In this document: positions 10,346 to 19,396 of the stretch, in pieces
How the letters are laid out: every line of letters begins with the position of its first letter
Position numbering within the stretch: position 1 is the first letter of the stretch
Source: Alphaproteobacteria bacterium
GTDB lineage: Bacteria > Pseudomonadota > Alphaproteobacteria > Ferrovibrionales > Ferrovibrionaceae
Assembly (NCBI GenBank): GCA_017307375.1
Contig: JAFKFH010000016.1
Span: forward strand, 1 to 64,000
DNA length: 64,000 bases
Direction: 5' to 3'
Notes under the pieces: generated by a model
The model's input: only the letters and a program-made list of their open reading frames with translations
Database searches by the model: none
Told to the model about the DNA's origin: nothing
Translations under genes and position numbers: made by a program

Positions 10346-11244
10346 GGCTGTCCGCCCGCGAAAGCGGCGAGATCGGCATTGAACCGGTCGACATGGGTCA
10401 AGAACAGGCCGTGCGGTGCGCCCTGATAGACCTTGATCTGCGCGCCCGGGATCAGCCCGGTGGTGCGGATACCCGTCAGCGGCAGCGGGGCCGATGCGTC
10501 GCGATCGCCCTGGATGACCAGGCTGGGGACCGCCAATGACTGCAGTTCGGTGCGGAAGTCGGTTTCGACCATCGCCCTGTTGCACTCGATCACCGCCTTC
10601 ATCGAGCATTGCAGCATCAGCCCGCGCCCCCAATCCAGCATCGGTTCGGGGGTCTCCGGCATGAAGAACGGGCGCGCATTGTTCGCCAGCCACGTCGGGT
10701 AGTCATGGCGCCAGACATGGCGCAGCCCCTCGAACATCTGCCGGTCGATGCCGTCGGGATTGTCGGCCGTCTTCAGCAGGAACGGCAGGGTCGGCGCCAG
10801 GAATAGCACCCTGGCAACGCGGCGCTGCCGCCCATGGCGGGTCAGGTAGCGCACCGCCTCGCCGCCGGCCATCGAATGGGCGACCAGCGTGACGCCGGCG
10901 AGGTCGAGGCTGTCCAGCACGGCGGCGAGATCGTCGGCCAGGGTATCGTAATCGTAGTTGCGCCCCGGATCGTCCGAACGGCCATGGCCGCGCCGGTCAT
11001 AGGCGACGGTGCGGAACCCTCGCTCGCTCAACGCCAGCATCTGGTAGCACCAGCAGTCGCTCGGCAAGGCCCAGCCTGCGAGGAAGACAATCGGCCTGCC
11101 TTCGCCCCAGTCGCGATGGAACAGGTGTACACCGTCGGTGCCGGTGATCCGCGTCGGTGATGTCGCCCGGGCAGGCGTCGCCGGATAGGCGGTACCAGCT
11201 GTCGCCGCCAGGGCAATGCCCGCAAAAACCTGACGCCTGTCCAT
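10342..11244 (-). CDS. Exported alpha/beta hydrolase (chloroperoxidase/esterase-like), 300 aa
   Basis: ATG 11244 has GGAGGAAAA upstream and starts MDRRQVFAGIALAATAG, a twin-arginine-like signal ending near PARA (residue 27), so export by Tat is likely. The alpha/beta-hydrolase core follows: oxyanion strand IVFLAGWAL, YDRRGHGRSD, nucleophile Ser124 in VAHSMAGGE, acid Asp in GDRDASAP and His in GAPHGLFLTH. Both glycines of the usual GxSxG elbow are Ala (AHSMA). The family includes cofactor-free haloperoxidases and esterases; the substrate is unknown. The 3' end overlaps the peroxiredoxin gene by four bases. Confidence 0.75.
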   Translation of the reverse strand: MDRRQVFAGIALAATAGTAYPATPARATSPTRITGTDGVHLFHRDWGEGRPIVFLAGWALPSDCWCYQMLALSERGFRTVAYDRRGHGRSDDPGRNYDYDTLADDLAAVLDSLDLAGVTLVAHSMAGGEAVRYLTRHGRQRRVARVLFLAPTLPFLLKTADNPDGIDRQMFEGLRHVWRHDYPTWLANNARPFFMPETPEPMLDWGRGLMLQCSMKAVIECNRAMVETDFRTELQSLAVPSLVIQGDRDASAPLPLTGIRTTGLIPGAQIKVYQGAPHGLFLTHVDRFNADLAAFAGGQP

Positions 11245-11402
11245 GGGATTTTCCTCCGCCGTCGGAAACGATGCACCTTGATAGCGAGGGGTGATCGTCC
11301 CGGTCGATAACCCGGCAGGTAAAGTCACCACCGGCCATCGCAAAATCCTGCGAACGTCGCTATGGTCGGGGCAGAGTTTGTTTTGGGGGGAATCGTTCAG
11401 CC

Positions 11403-12995
11403 ATGGCTGACGCAACGGGGCGGCAGGTCGGGGCCGTCGGCCTGACCTTGACCGGCATCGGCACCATCATCGGTTCAGGCTGGCTGTTCGGGGCGGCCCA
11501 TGCCGCCGAGCAGGCCGGACCGGCGGCGATCTTCTCCTGGATCATCGGCGCCTTCATCATCGGGCTGATCGCGCTGACCCTGGCCGAGATCGGGCCGATG
11601 TTCCCGGACATGGGCGGGCTGGGGCGCTATTCGCAATATACCCATGGCGGGCTGACCGCCTTCATCGGCGACTGGGCCTGTTTCATCGGCTTCGTCTCGT
11701 CGATCCCGTCCGAGGCATCGGCGTCGGTGCAGTATGCCTCGTCCTGGGACTATCCCTGGGCCAAGGCGCTGTTCGACGACCGGACCCAGACGATGTCGAC
11801 GACCGGGCTGCTGGCCGCCTCGGCCTTGTGCATTGTCTACTTCTTCCTCAATTACTTCTCGCTGCAGATGTTCCTGCGCGCGATCAAGTCGCTGACGCTG
11901 TTCAAGATCGCAATCCCGGTCCTGACCATCGTCGTGCTGATCTGGACCGGCTGGAATCCGGACAATTTTCATTCCGTCGGCGGTTCGATCGCACCCTATG
12001 GCTGGGCCGGGGTGCTGACCGCGATCACCACTGCCGGCATCGTCTACGCCTATAACGGCTTCCAGGTGCCGATCAATTTCGCCGGCGAGGCGCATAACCC
12101 ACGGGTGTCGGTGCCCGTCGCGGTGCTGGGGTCGCTGTTCTTCTGCATGTTGCTCTATCTCGGCCTGCAGGTCGCCTTCATCGGGGCGATGCCCGCCGAC
12201 CTGCTGAAGGGCGGCTGGTCGGCGCTGTCGATGCGCTCGCCGTTCGGCGAGCTGGCCGTGGCGCTGGGGGTGGGGCTGGTCGCGCAGTTGCTCTACGTCG
12301 ATTCGGTCGTCTCGCCTTCCGGCTCCGGCATCATCTATGTCGGCGCCTCGGCCCGCATGCTGTTTGGCATGGAGCGGGACGGTCACATGCCTGCCGTGGT
12401 CGGCCGGCTCGATGCCCGGACCTTGCTGCCGCGCCCGGCGATGTGGGTGGTGCTGGTGCTGGCGATCGCCAGCCTGTGGATGTTCCCGAGTTGGGACGAG
12501 CTTGCCGCGATCATCTCGGTCGGCTACGTGATTTCCTATCTTTGTCCCACCACCGCGGTCGGCACGCTGCGCCGGATTGCACCGCAGATCGAACGCCCGC
12601 TGCATATCCGCGGCATGTCGGTCATCGCCCCGGCGGCCTTCGTCGCCTCGTCGTTCCTGCTCTACTGGTCGCGCTGGCCGCTGACCGGACAGATCCTGTT
12701 CATGATCGCCGGCGGCCTGCTGATCTACCTGTTCTACGAATGGCGCCGCGGTTTTCAGGGCTTCGCCGTCCAGCTGCGCGGGGCCGCCTGGCTGATCTGC
12801 TACATGCCGGCGATGGCCCTCGTCTCCTATCTCGGCTCGCCGGTGTTTGGCGGAATCGGCCTGTTGCCGCTCGGCGTCGACCAGGCGGTGGTCGCGGTGG
12901 TGTCGCTCGGATTCTATTTCTGGGCGCTGCGGGCGGGGTGGCGCACCCCGGCGATCGACGCCCGGCTGATCGAGGTCACCGCCGCACGGGGTTGA
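11403..12995 (+). CDS. APC-superfamily amino acid/amine permease, 530 aa
   Basis: About twelve hydrophobic segments starting with LTLTGIGTIIGSGWLFGA, the TM1 glycine-rich break that binds the substrate amino group in APC transporters. TM2 contains ALTLAEIGPMFPDMGGLGRY, also typical. Probable proton-coupled importer of an amino acid or amine at the inner membrane; specificity cannot be read. A GGGGGGA stretch precedes the ATG. It is divergent from the exported hydrolase across 158 bp. Its 3' end runs 20 bases into the convergent UPF0126 gene. Confidence 0.85.
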   Translation: MADATGRQVGAVGLTLTGIGTIIGSGWLFGAAHAAEQAGPAAIFSWIIGAFIIGLIALTLAEIGPMFPDMGGLGRYSQYTHGGLTAFIGDWACFIGFVSSIPSEASASVQYASSWDYPWAKALFDDRTQTMSTTGLLAASALCIVYFFLNYFSLQMFLRAIKSLTLFKIAIPVLTIVVLIWTGWNPDNFHSVGGSIAPYGWAGVLTAITTAGIVYAYNGFQVPINFAGEAHNPRVSVPVAVLGSLFFCMLLYLGLQVAFIGAMPADLLKGGWSALSMRSPFGELAVALGVGLVAQLLYVDSVVSPSGSGIIYVGASARMLFGMERDGHMPAVVGRLDARTLLPRPAMWVVLVLAIASLWMFPSWDELAAIISVGYVISYLCPTTAVGTLRRIAPQIERPLHIRGMSVIAPAAFVASSFLLYWSRWPLTGQILFMIAGGLLIYLFYEWRRGFQGFAVQLRGAAWLICYMPAMALVSYLGSPVFGGIGLLPLGVDQAVVAVVSLGFYFWALRAGWRTPAIDARLIEVTAARG

Positions 12996-13626
12996 TCCCG
13001 AACAGGATCGCGACGGCGCGGATCACGAAGCAGATCAGGAAGGCGGTCACGGTCGCCAGCGCCGTGCCCAGGCTGCCGACCAGGGCGATATAGGCCCCGG
13101 CGCCGATCAGCGCCGGGGTCATGTAGAGATCGCCGCGCAGCACCAGCGGCACCTGGTTGACCAGGATGTCGCGCAGGATGCCGCCGCCGGCGCAGGTGAT
13201 GCCGGCCATGACGATCGCGATGGTGACCGAGGCGCCCTGGCCCAGCGCCACCTGGGTGCCGGAGACGCAGAACACGGCAAGGCCCACGGCATCGGCCCAG
13301 ATCAGCATGCGGCCGAGCGCGCTGCCCTTGTCGTCGTGGCGCGCGACCGGCCGCCAGCCGACCACCATGGCCATCACGTAGATCGCCAGCCCGGTCAGCA
13401 CGGTCATGAAGAACAGGTTCTCGTCGCGGATCCAGGCCAGCGGATAGCGGTTCAGCAGCAGGTCGCGCATCGTGCCGCCGCCGAGACCGACGATGAACGA
13501 CATCACCATCGCCCCGAGAAAATCCATGCGTGCCCGGATCGCGGCCAGCGCCCCGGTCGCCGCCAGCAGCACGACGCCGAACATTTCGAGCACATGATGC
13601 AGCGTCGGCACATTCTCGATCAGCAT
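12976..13626 (-). CDS. UPF0126 / TRIC-like membrane protein, 216 aa
   Basis: Six to seven membrane segments arranged as two repeats, each with a glycine-rich signature: FIVGLGGGTMRDLLLNRYP in the first and AGITCAGGGILRDILVNQVP in the second. This is the UPF0126 (YadS/YicG) family, related to trimeric intracellular cation channels; some members are proposed to affect glycine uptake. I chose the ATG at 13626 because it has GGGGAGG close upstream. An earlier ATG at 13653 has no such site and would add nine residues. Confidence 0.8.
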   Translation of the reverse strand: MLIENVPTLHHVLEMFGVVLLAATGALAAIRARMDFLGAMVMSFIVGLGGGTMRDLLLNRYPLAWIRDENLFFMTVLTGLAIYVMAMVVGWRPVARHDDKGSALGRMLIWADAVGLAVFCVSGTQVALGQGASVTIAIVMAGITCAGGGILRDILVNQVPLVLRGDLYMTPALIGAGAYIALVGSLGTALATVTAFLICFVIRAVAILFGINPVRR

Positions 13627-13725
13627 CGGCCTCCCCCCGGGGCCATTGGGCATGACCGAATTTATGCCGGGTTCCCGCCGCCGTTGCTATAGTCCTCGCC
13701 GTCTTTCGCAGGGGAGGGTTCGGGC

Positions 13726-14454
13726 ATGATTCCCCATGCCGCCGCGATCCAGGATGTCGGCCCGGTACCCGACATCCGCCGCCACCTGGCGTTGCTGGCG
13801 CGTTTCGGGGTGACCCCGCGCGGCATCGTGCATGTCGGCGGCCATCACGGCGAGGACATCGAATCCTACCTGGCCGCCGGCTGCCGCCACGTCTTCTATA
13901 TCGAGGCGCATCCGACCACCTTCGACCGGCTGCAGCGCCATGTCGCCTTCTGGCGCGACTGGCTCGCCGTGCTCGGCCGCAACTACGGCATGGCCAGCGT
14001 ACCGACGCTCGACGCGCTGCACGCCGCCGCCGGGCCGCAGGCGGGGAGCGCCACCCTCAACCTGACCGAGGACGAGGGGCTGTCCTCGCTGCTGCCCTCG
14101 GCCGATCCCGACATCGTTCCGGCCGGGCGGATCGAGGTGCCGATGGTCACCGTCGACCAGGCGATCGCGGCGCTCGGCTTTGCCGACGATGCCTTCAACC
14201 TGCTGACCCTCGACGTGCAGGGCGCCGAGCTTGCGGTGCTGGAGGGGGCGACCGGGCTGCTCGCCCGCATCGATCTCGCCATCGTCGAACTGAACCTGGT
14301 CGAGCGCTATCACGGCCAGGCGTCCCCGGCGGGCATTACCGCCTTTCTCGCCCGGCACGGTTTCCGCGAAGTCCATCGCGGCATCGAACTGCCGGGCTAT
14401 CCCGTCGTCGACGCGGTGTTCCAGCGGGCTCAGCCCGGCCCGTCGACCTCGTAG
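13726..14454 (+). CDS. FkbM-family methyltransferase, 242 aa
   Basis: SAM-dependent methyltransferase. The SAM site is GIVHVGGHHGEDIESYL (about residue 33) followed by YIEAHPTTFDRL. The FkbM hallmark LTLDVQGAELAVLEGA is near residue 165. FkbM enzymes usually O-methylate sugars, polyketides or surface glycans. No glycan or polyketide genes are adjacent, so the substrate is unknown. A GGGGAGGG lies upstream of the start. The 3' end overlaps spoVR, which is convergent, by 25 bases. Confidence 0.85.
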   Translation: MIPHAAAIQDVGPVPDIRRHLALLARFGVTPRGIVHVGGHHGEDIESYLAAGCRHVFYIEAHPTTFDRLQRHVAFWRDWLAVLGRNYGMASVPTLDALHAAAGPQAGSATLNLTEDEGLSSLLPSADPDIVPAGRIEVPMVTVDQAIAALGFADDAFNLLTLDVQGAELAVLEGATGLLARIDLAIVELNLVERYHGQASPAGITAFLARHGFREVHRGIELPGYPVVDAVFQRAQPGPSTS

Positions 14455-15983
14455 GCATAGACCGTCGTCTCGGTCTCCGCGTCGATGCCGACCAGACGCA
14501 CGGCATAGCCCCACAGCGTCGCGACGTAGCGCAGCACGGCGCGCGCATCGCTCTCGTCCAGCCCGACCCCGTCATGCAGGCGATGGGTCAGCATCAGCCG
14601 CCGGTCGCCATGCAGGTTGACGTCGGTCACCTGGATGTTGGGTTCGCGCGAGCCCAGGTCGTACTGCCTGGCCAGCGCCCGGCGCACCCGGGCATAGCCG
14701 CGCTCGTCGTGGATCGCGTCGATCCGCATATGCGGCAGGCGGGGGTTGTCGTCGAGCTTGAACAGCCGCAGCTTGCGGATCAGCGACGGGCTCAGATACT
14801 GCAGGATGAAGGATTCGTCGCGATGCTCGGCCCATGCCTTGCGCAGCGCCGCCATGCCGTCGCCCGAACCGGCGAGATCGGGCATCGCCGCCTTGTCCTC
14901 GTCGGTCGGGTCGGTGGCGATGCGGTAGATATCCTGCATCATCGCGAAACCGAGCGCGTAGGGATTCATCCCGGAAAAGCGCGGGTCGTCGAAGCTCGGC
15001 TGGGCCACCACCTGGGTGTGGCTGTCGATGAACTCGAGCATCGACCCCTCGGTGATCAGGCCCTCGTCGTACATCATGTTCATCAGGGTGTAGTGCACGA
15101 AGGTGGCACAGCCCTCGTTCATCACCTTGGTCTGCTTCTGCGGGTAGAAGTACTGCGCGATGTTGCGCACGATCCGCAGGATTTCGCGCTGCCAGTTCTC
15201 CAGCCGCGGCGAGAACTTCTCGATGAAGTAGAGCAGATTTTCTTCGGGCAGGCCGAGATGCGAGGGCGGGCCGCCTTCGGCCCGCCGGCCGTCGGCGGCC
15301 GCGCCGGCCTCGGGCTTCGCCGGGATCACCGGCACGGTGCGCCACAGATCGTTGTAGATCGCCTGGGCATGCTCGCGCCGCTCCTGCGCCTTCAATTCTT
15401 CCTGGGCAAGGCTCGGGCGCGAGCGGCGCTCGTAGCGATCGACGCCATGGTCCATCAGCGCGTGGGCGGCGTCGAGCACGCGTTCGACCGCCGCCAGGCC
15501 GTGGCGTTCCTCGCAACGCGCGACATAGCGCTTGGCGAACTGAAGATAGTCGAGGATGCCTTCGGCATCCGACCATTCCTGGAACAGCTGGTTGTTCTTG
15601 AAGAAGTGGTTGTGCCCGAACGAGGCATGGGCCATCACCAGCGCCTGCATCGTCATCGAATTCTCCTCCATCAGATAGGCGATGCAGGGGTTCGAATTGA
15701 TGACGATCTCGTAGGCGAGGCCGGCATAGCCCTTGCGATACATCTGCTCGTCGATCGAGAAGCGCTTGCCGAACGACCAATGCCGGTAGAACACCGGCAT
15801 GCCGATCGACGAGTAGGCGTCCAGCATCTGCTCGGAGGTGATGATTTCGAGCTGGTTGGGATAGGTATCGAGACCCAGGCGATCGGATGCCAGCCCGGCG
15901 ATCGCGTCGTAGGTCCGCTTCAGCGTGTCGAAATTCCAGTCCGACCCTTCGAACAGCGGCTTCCTGCCCTTGCGTCCGGCCAT
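14430..15983 (-). CDS. SpoVR family protein (YcgB-like), 517 aa
   Basis: Recognised by the N-terminal segment SDWNFDTLKRTYDAI, the conserved IGMPVFYRHWSFGKRF and the histidine/glutamate-rich core with NEGCATFVHYTLMN. SpoVR proteins occur with prkA and DUF444 in proteobacteria and in spore formers; they are tied to stationary-phase and starvation responses, and the biochemistry is unresolved. Length fits the family (about 500 aa). It is the last gene of the prkA operon, 19 bases after the DUF444 gene. Confidence 0.9.
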   Translation of the reverse strand: MAGRKGRKPLFEGSDWNFDTLKRTYDAIAGLASDRLGLDTYPNQLEIITSEQMLDAYSSIGMPVFYRHWSFGKRFSIDEQMYRKGYAGLAYEIVINSNPCIAYLMEENSMTMQALVMAHASFGHNHFFKNNQLFQEWSDAEGILDYLQFAKRYVARCEERHGLAAVERVLDAAHALMDHGVDRYERRSRPSLAQEELKAQERREHAQAIYNDLWRTVPVIPAKPEAGAAADGRRAEGGPPSHLGLPEENLLYFIEKFSPRLENWQREILRIVRNIAQYFYPQKQTKVMNEGCATFVHYTLMNMMYDEGLITEGSMLEFIDSHTQVVAQPSFDDPRFSGMNPYALGFAMMQDIYRIATDPTDEDKAAMPDLAGSGDGMAALRKAWAEHRDESFILQYLSPSLIRKLRLFKLDDNPRLPHMRIDAIHDERGYARVRRALARQYDLGSREPNIQVTDVNLHGDRRLMLTHRLHDGVGLDESDARAVLRYVATLWGYAVRLVGIDAETETTVYAYEVDGPG

Positions 15984-16002
15984 CTCAGGGCCTCCCGAAC
16001 TG

Positions 16003-17304
16003 TTACGCGGTCGTCCGTTGCGGGGTGAACAGTTCTTCGAAGACCGGATAGATATCCTTCTTCTCGAACACGCGCTTCATCGCCAGCCGCGGGTCTTCCG
16101 GCGCAACCCGGCGATAGCAGCGCCACAGCTCGCTCGCATTCGCCTCGTTGCGCAGGATCGCGGTCTCGCGCTCGTCATAGACTTCGATATAGGCGAAGAA
16201 CTGGCAGACCGGCAGCAGCGATTCGGTCAGCAGGCGGCTGCACAATTCGGAGTCCTGGGCGAAATTGTCGCCGTCCGAGGCCTGGGCCGCGTAGATGTTC
16301 CAGTCGTCGGGCGAGTAGCGGTCCTCGATGATCTCGCGCATCACCTTGAGGGCCGAGGAAACTACCGTCCCGCCGGTCTCGCGGCTGCCGAAGAAGGTCT
16401 GCTCGTCGACCTCAGCCGCTTCCGACGTGTGGCGGATGAAGACGATGTCGACATGGCGATAATGGCGATGCAGGAACAGGTTCAGCAGCAGGAAGAAACG
16501 CTTGGCCAGCTGCTTCATCGCCTCGGTCATCGAGCCCGACACGTCCATCAGGAAGAAGACCACCGCCTGCGCGTTCGGCTTGGGCTGCTGGGTGAAGCGG
16601 TTGTAGCGGGCGTCGACCGGGTCGATGAACGGAATGCGGCGCATCTTGGTGACCATGCGCTCGCGCTTTTCGCGCAGCTCGGCCAGCGCCGATTCATTGG
16701 CGCCACGGGCCTCGGCGGCGGCGATTTCCGCGTCGATCAGCGACAGGTCGGCCAGCCGCGGCCGATGCAGCGCCAGCCGCCGGCCCATCGAGTTGCGCAT
16801 CGTCCGCTTCAGATTGAGGTTGGACGGCGAGCCGGAGACCGAAAGCCCGGCCCGCATCGGCCGGGTCACCATCGTATCCTTCAGATTGGTCTTGATCAGG
16901 TTGGGCAGCTCGAGGCCGTCGAACAGGACCGACAGGAACTCGTCGCGGGTCAGGGTGAACTGGAACATGTCCTCGGCCCGCCCCTCGGGACTGGCCTGCC
17001 CGCCGCCGCCCCCGCCGCCACCGCCCCCTGGCGGGCGCTGGATCGTGTCGCCCTCGACGAAGTCGGTATTGCCGGGCAGCACCATGTCGCGCTTGCCGCC
17101 GCTGGCGGCGTTGCGAAAGCGGGGTTCGTGGATGCGCCCGGTCGGGATCGAGACTTTCTCGCCCGATTCGATGTCGGTGATCGTGCGCTTTTCCAGTGAG
17201 CGGGCCACCGCTTCCTTCAACTCGCCCTGGGCGATGCGAACGAAGCGCTGGCGGTTGGCGAGGCTCTTGCCTTTCGGGTTGAGCCGCCGATCGATGAAGT
17301 TCAT
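16003..17304 (-). CDS. DUF444 family protein (YeaH/YhbH-like, VWA-like), 433 aa
   Basis: Start chosen at MNFIDRRLNPKGKSLANRQRF, which aligns with YeaH; longer starts would run into prkA. It has a Gly-rich run of about ten residues near residue 98 and a C-terminal von Willebrand-A-like domain with the MIDAS motif in LMDVSGSMTEAM. Partner of the PrkA kinase and SpoVR in one operon; the trio is linked to nitrogen starvation and stationary phase in enterobacteria. It begins 23 bases after the prkA stop, with no strong Shine-Dalgarno sequence, so translational coupling is likely. Confidence 0.9.
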   Translation of the reverse strand: MNFIDRRLNPKGKSLANRQRFVRIAQGELKEAVARSLEKRTITDIESGEKVSIPTGRIHEPRFRNAASGGKRDMVLPGNTDFVEGDTIQRPPGGGGGGGGGGQASPEGRAEDMFQFTLTRDEFLSVLFDGLELPNLIKTNLKDTMVTRPMRAGLSVSGSPSNLNLKRTMRNSMGRRLALHRPRLADLSLIDAEIAAAEARGANESALAELREKRERMVTKMRRIPFIDPVDARYNRFTQQPKPNAQAVVFFLMDVSGSMTEAMKQLAKRFFLLLNLFLHRHYRHVDIVFIRHTSEAAEVDEQTFFGSRETGGTVVSSALKVMREIIEDRYSPDDWNIYAAQASDGDNFAQDSELCSRLLTESLLPVCQFFAYIEVYDERETAILRNEANASELWRCYRRVAPEDPRLAMKRVFEKKDIYPVFEELFTPQRTTA

Positions 17305-17327
17305 GGATGGGGCCGCTGCTGCAACCG

Positions 17328-19271
17328 TTACCCCGCCTTGTTGACCCGCATGTACCACTCGACCAGGCGCCGCACCTGCCGCGGGGTGTAGCCGCGGGTC
17401 ACCATGCGGTCGACGAATTCGGCATGCTTGGCGTCGGTATCCTTGTCGCGCTTGGACGAGAACGAGATCACCGGCAACAGGTCCGACACCTGGCTGAACA
17501 TCCGGCTTTCGATCACGCCCCGCATCTTTTCATAGGATGTCCAGGCCGGGTTCCTGCCGTTGTTCTGGGCGCGGGCGCGCAGGGCGAACTTGACGACCTC
17601 GTTGCGGAAATCCTTCGGATTGGCGATGCCGGCCGGCTTCTCCACCTTCGACAGCTCCTGGTCGAGCAGCTTGCGGTCGAGGATCTGCGCGGTATCCGGA
17701 TCCTTGAAATCCTGGTCCTCGACCCAGGCGTCGGCATAGGCGACGTAGCGGTCGAAGACGTTCTGGCCGTACTCGCTGTAGGATTCGAGATAGGCCTTCT
17801 GGATCTCGTAGCCGATGAATTCGGCATAGCGTGGCGCCAGCTCGGCCTTGATGAATTCGAGATATTCCTTCTCGATCGCCTCGGGGAACTGTTCGCGCCG
17901 CAACGCCTGTTCCAGCACGTACATCAGATGCACGGGGTCGGCGGCAACTTCGGACGAGTCGTAGTTGAAGGTTTCCGAGAGGACCTTGAAGGCGAACCGG
18001 GTCGAGATCCCGTTCATGCCCTCGTTGACGCCGGCGGCGTCGCGGTATTCCTGGATCGACTTGGCCTTCGGGTCGATGTCCTTGAGGTTCTCGCCGTTAT
18101 AGACCCGCATCTTCGAATAGAGATTCGAATTCTCGTGCTTCTTCAGCCGGGTCATCACGCAGAACTGCGCCAGCATGTCGAGGGTCGACGGGGCGCAAGG
18201 CGCGCCGCCCAGTTCCGATTCGCGCACCAGCTTGCGGTAGATCTCGGTCTCTTCGTTGGTGCGCAGGCAATAGGGGACCTTCACGACGCAGATGCGGTCG
18301 ATGAAGGCTTCGTTGTTGCGGTTGTTCTTGAACGCCTGCCACTCCGCCTCGTTGGAGTGGGCCAGGATGACGCCCTGGTAAGGGATCGCCCCGATCGATT
18401 CGGTGCCGACATAGGACCCGTCCTGGGTCGCGGTCAGCAGCGGATGCAGCATCTTGATCGGCGCCTTGAACATCTCGACGAATTCGAGCATGCCCTGGGT
18501 CGTCAGGTTCAGGCCGCCGGAGAAGGTATAGGCGTCCGGATCGTTCTGGCTGTAGACCTCGAGCTTGCGGATGTCGACCTTGCCGACCAGCGTCGAGATG
18601 TCCTGGTTGTTGTCGTCGCCCGGCTCGGTCCGGGCGATGCCGACCTGGGCCAGTTTCGACGGGTACATCTTGTACACGCAGAACTTGGAGATATCGCCGT
18701 CGAACTCGCGCACCCGCTTGACCGCCCACGGGCTCATCAGCCCGGTCAGCCGGCGGCGGGGAATGCCGTAGCGCTCTTCCAGCACCGGTCCCATGCGCTC
18801 GGGGTCGAAGATGCCCAGCGGCGATTCGAGGATCGGGCTGATCTCGTCGCCGGCGCCGAGCACGTAGATCGGCTGCTTCTCCATCAGGGTCTTGAGCCGC
18901 TCGGCCAGCGACGACTTGCCGCCGCCGACGGGGCCGAGCAGGTAGAGCACCTGCTTGCGTTCCTCGAGGCCCTGCGCGGCATACTGGAAGAAGCCGACGA
19001 TCCGCTCGATCGTCTCCTCCATGCCGAAGAAATCCTTGAATGCCGGATAGACCTTGATCGACCGGTTCATGAAGATCCGGCCCAGCCGCGCATCCTGCGA
19101 GGTGTCGATCACGGTCGGCTCGCCGATCGCCTGCACCATGCGTTCGGCGGCACTCAGATAGAGTGAGGGGTCAGATCGGCAACCGGAGAGATAGTCTCTC
19201 AGCGACATCCGCTGCGACTTGCGGCTGTCGAACTCACTCGCATAGAGGTCGAAAACGTCCTCTTGCGTCAT
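17328..19271 (-). CDS. prkA: PrkA-family serine protein kinase (YeaG-like), 647 aa
   Basis: AAA-type N-terminal domain with Walker A LLGPVGGGKSSLAERL and a C-terminal PrkA kinase-like domain. The start MTQEDVFDLYASEF at 19271 has GGAGGGTTGCC upstream; the frame is open further, but the upstream residues look random. Length matches the family (about 640 aa). It probably phosphorylates proteins under nutrient stress and works with the DUF444 and SpoVR products encoded next. In E. coli yeaGH is sigma-54 dependent; I see only a weak GG-N10-GC match here. Confidence 0.92.
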   Translation of the reverse strand: MTQEDVFDLYASEFDSRKSQRMSLRDYLSGCRSDPSLYLSAAERMVQAIGEPTVIDTSQDARLGRIFMNRSIKVYPAFKDFFGMEETIERIVGFFQYAAQGLEERKQVLYLLGPVGGGKSSLAERLKTLMEKQPIYVLGAGDEISPILESPLGIFDPERMGPVLEERYGIPRRRLTGLMSPWAVKRVREFDGDISKFCVYKMYPSKLAQVGIARTEPGDDNNQDISTLVGKVDIRKLEVYSQNDPDAYTFSGGLNLTTQGMLEFVEMFKAPIKMLHPLLTATQDGSYVGTESIGAIPYQGVILAHSNEAEWQAFKNNRNNEAFIDRICVVKVPYCLRTNEETEIYRKLVRESELGGAPCAPSTLDMLAQFCVMTRLKKHENSNLYSKMRVYNGENLKDIDPKAKSIQEYRDAAGVNEGMNGISTRFAFKVLSETFNYDSSEVAADPVHLMYVLEQALRREQFPEAIEKEYLEFIKAELAPRYAEFIGYEIQKAYLESYSEYGQNVFDRYVAYADAWVEDQDFKDPDTAQILDRKLLDQELSKVEKPAGIANPKDFRNEVVKFALRARAQNNGRNPAWTSYEKMRGVIESRMFSQVSDLLPVISFSSKRDKDTDAKHAEFVDRMVTRGYTPRQVRRLVEWYMRVNKAG

Positions 19272-19396
19272 GGCAACCCTCCGATCGCTCGCGCTCTCGC
19301 CGCCGGGATGGACGACTCGAGTCGCTGTCCACGCCATCTACCAACTAAGATGTTGGCTTTTTGGTTCGCTTCAATATCCCCAAGGGTCGATATCGA
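19272..19396 (-). promoter_or_regulatory. prkA upstream region with two perfect palindromes
   Basis: CGACTCGAGTCG (19313-19324, 12 bp) and TCGATATCGA (19387-19396, 10 bp) are both self-complementary. They sit about 42 and 116 bp upstream of the prkA start, where operators would lie. A GG-N10-GC spacing (TTGGGGATATTGAAGC read on the minus strand) weakly resembles a sigma-54 promoter, but its -12 box is poor. Confidence 0.35.

Noticed and set aside
8369-10693. A 774-codon minus-strand open frame opposite lpdA and the peroxiredoxin
   Set aside because: Antisense shadow; the plus-strand genes have full catalytic motifs.
17307-19166. A 619-codon plus-strand open frame opposite prkA
   Set aside because: Shadow frame with Arg/His/Asp/Leu repeats; PrkA is unmistakable on the minus strand.
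19341-19361. CCAAC-N6-GTTGG followed by CTTTTT as a terminator
   Set aside because: The T-run is on the plus strand, where no gene ends; on the minus strand, downstream of the ferredoxin gene, no T-run follows. The stem is only five bp.
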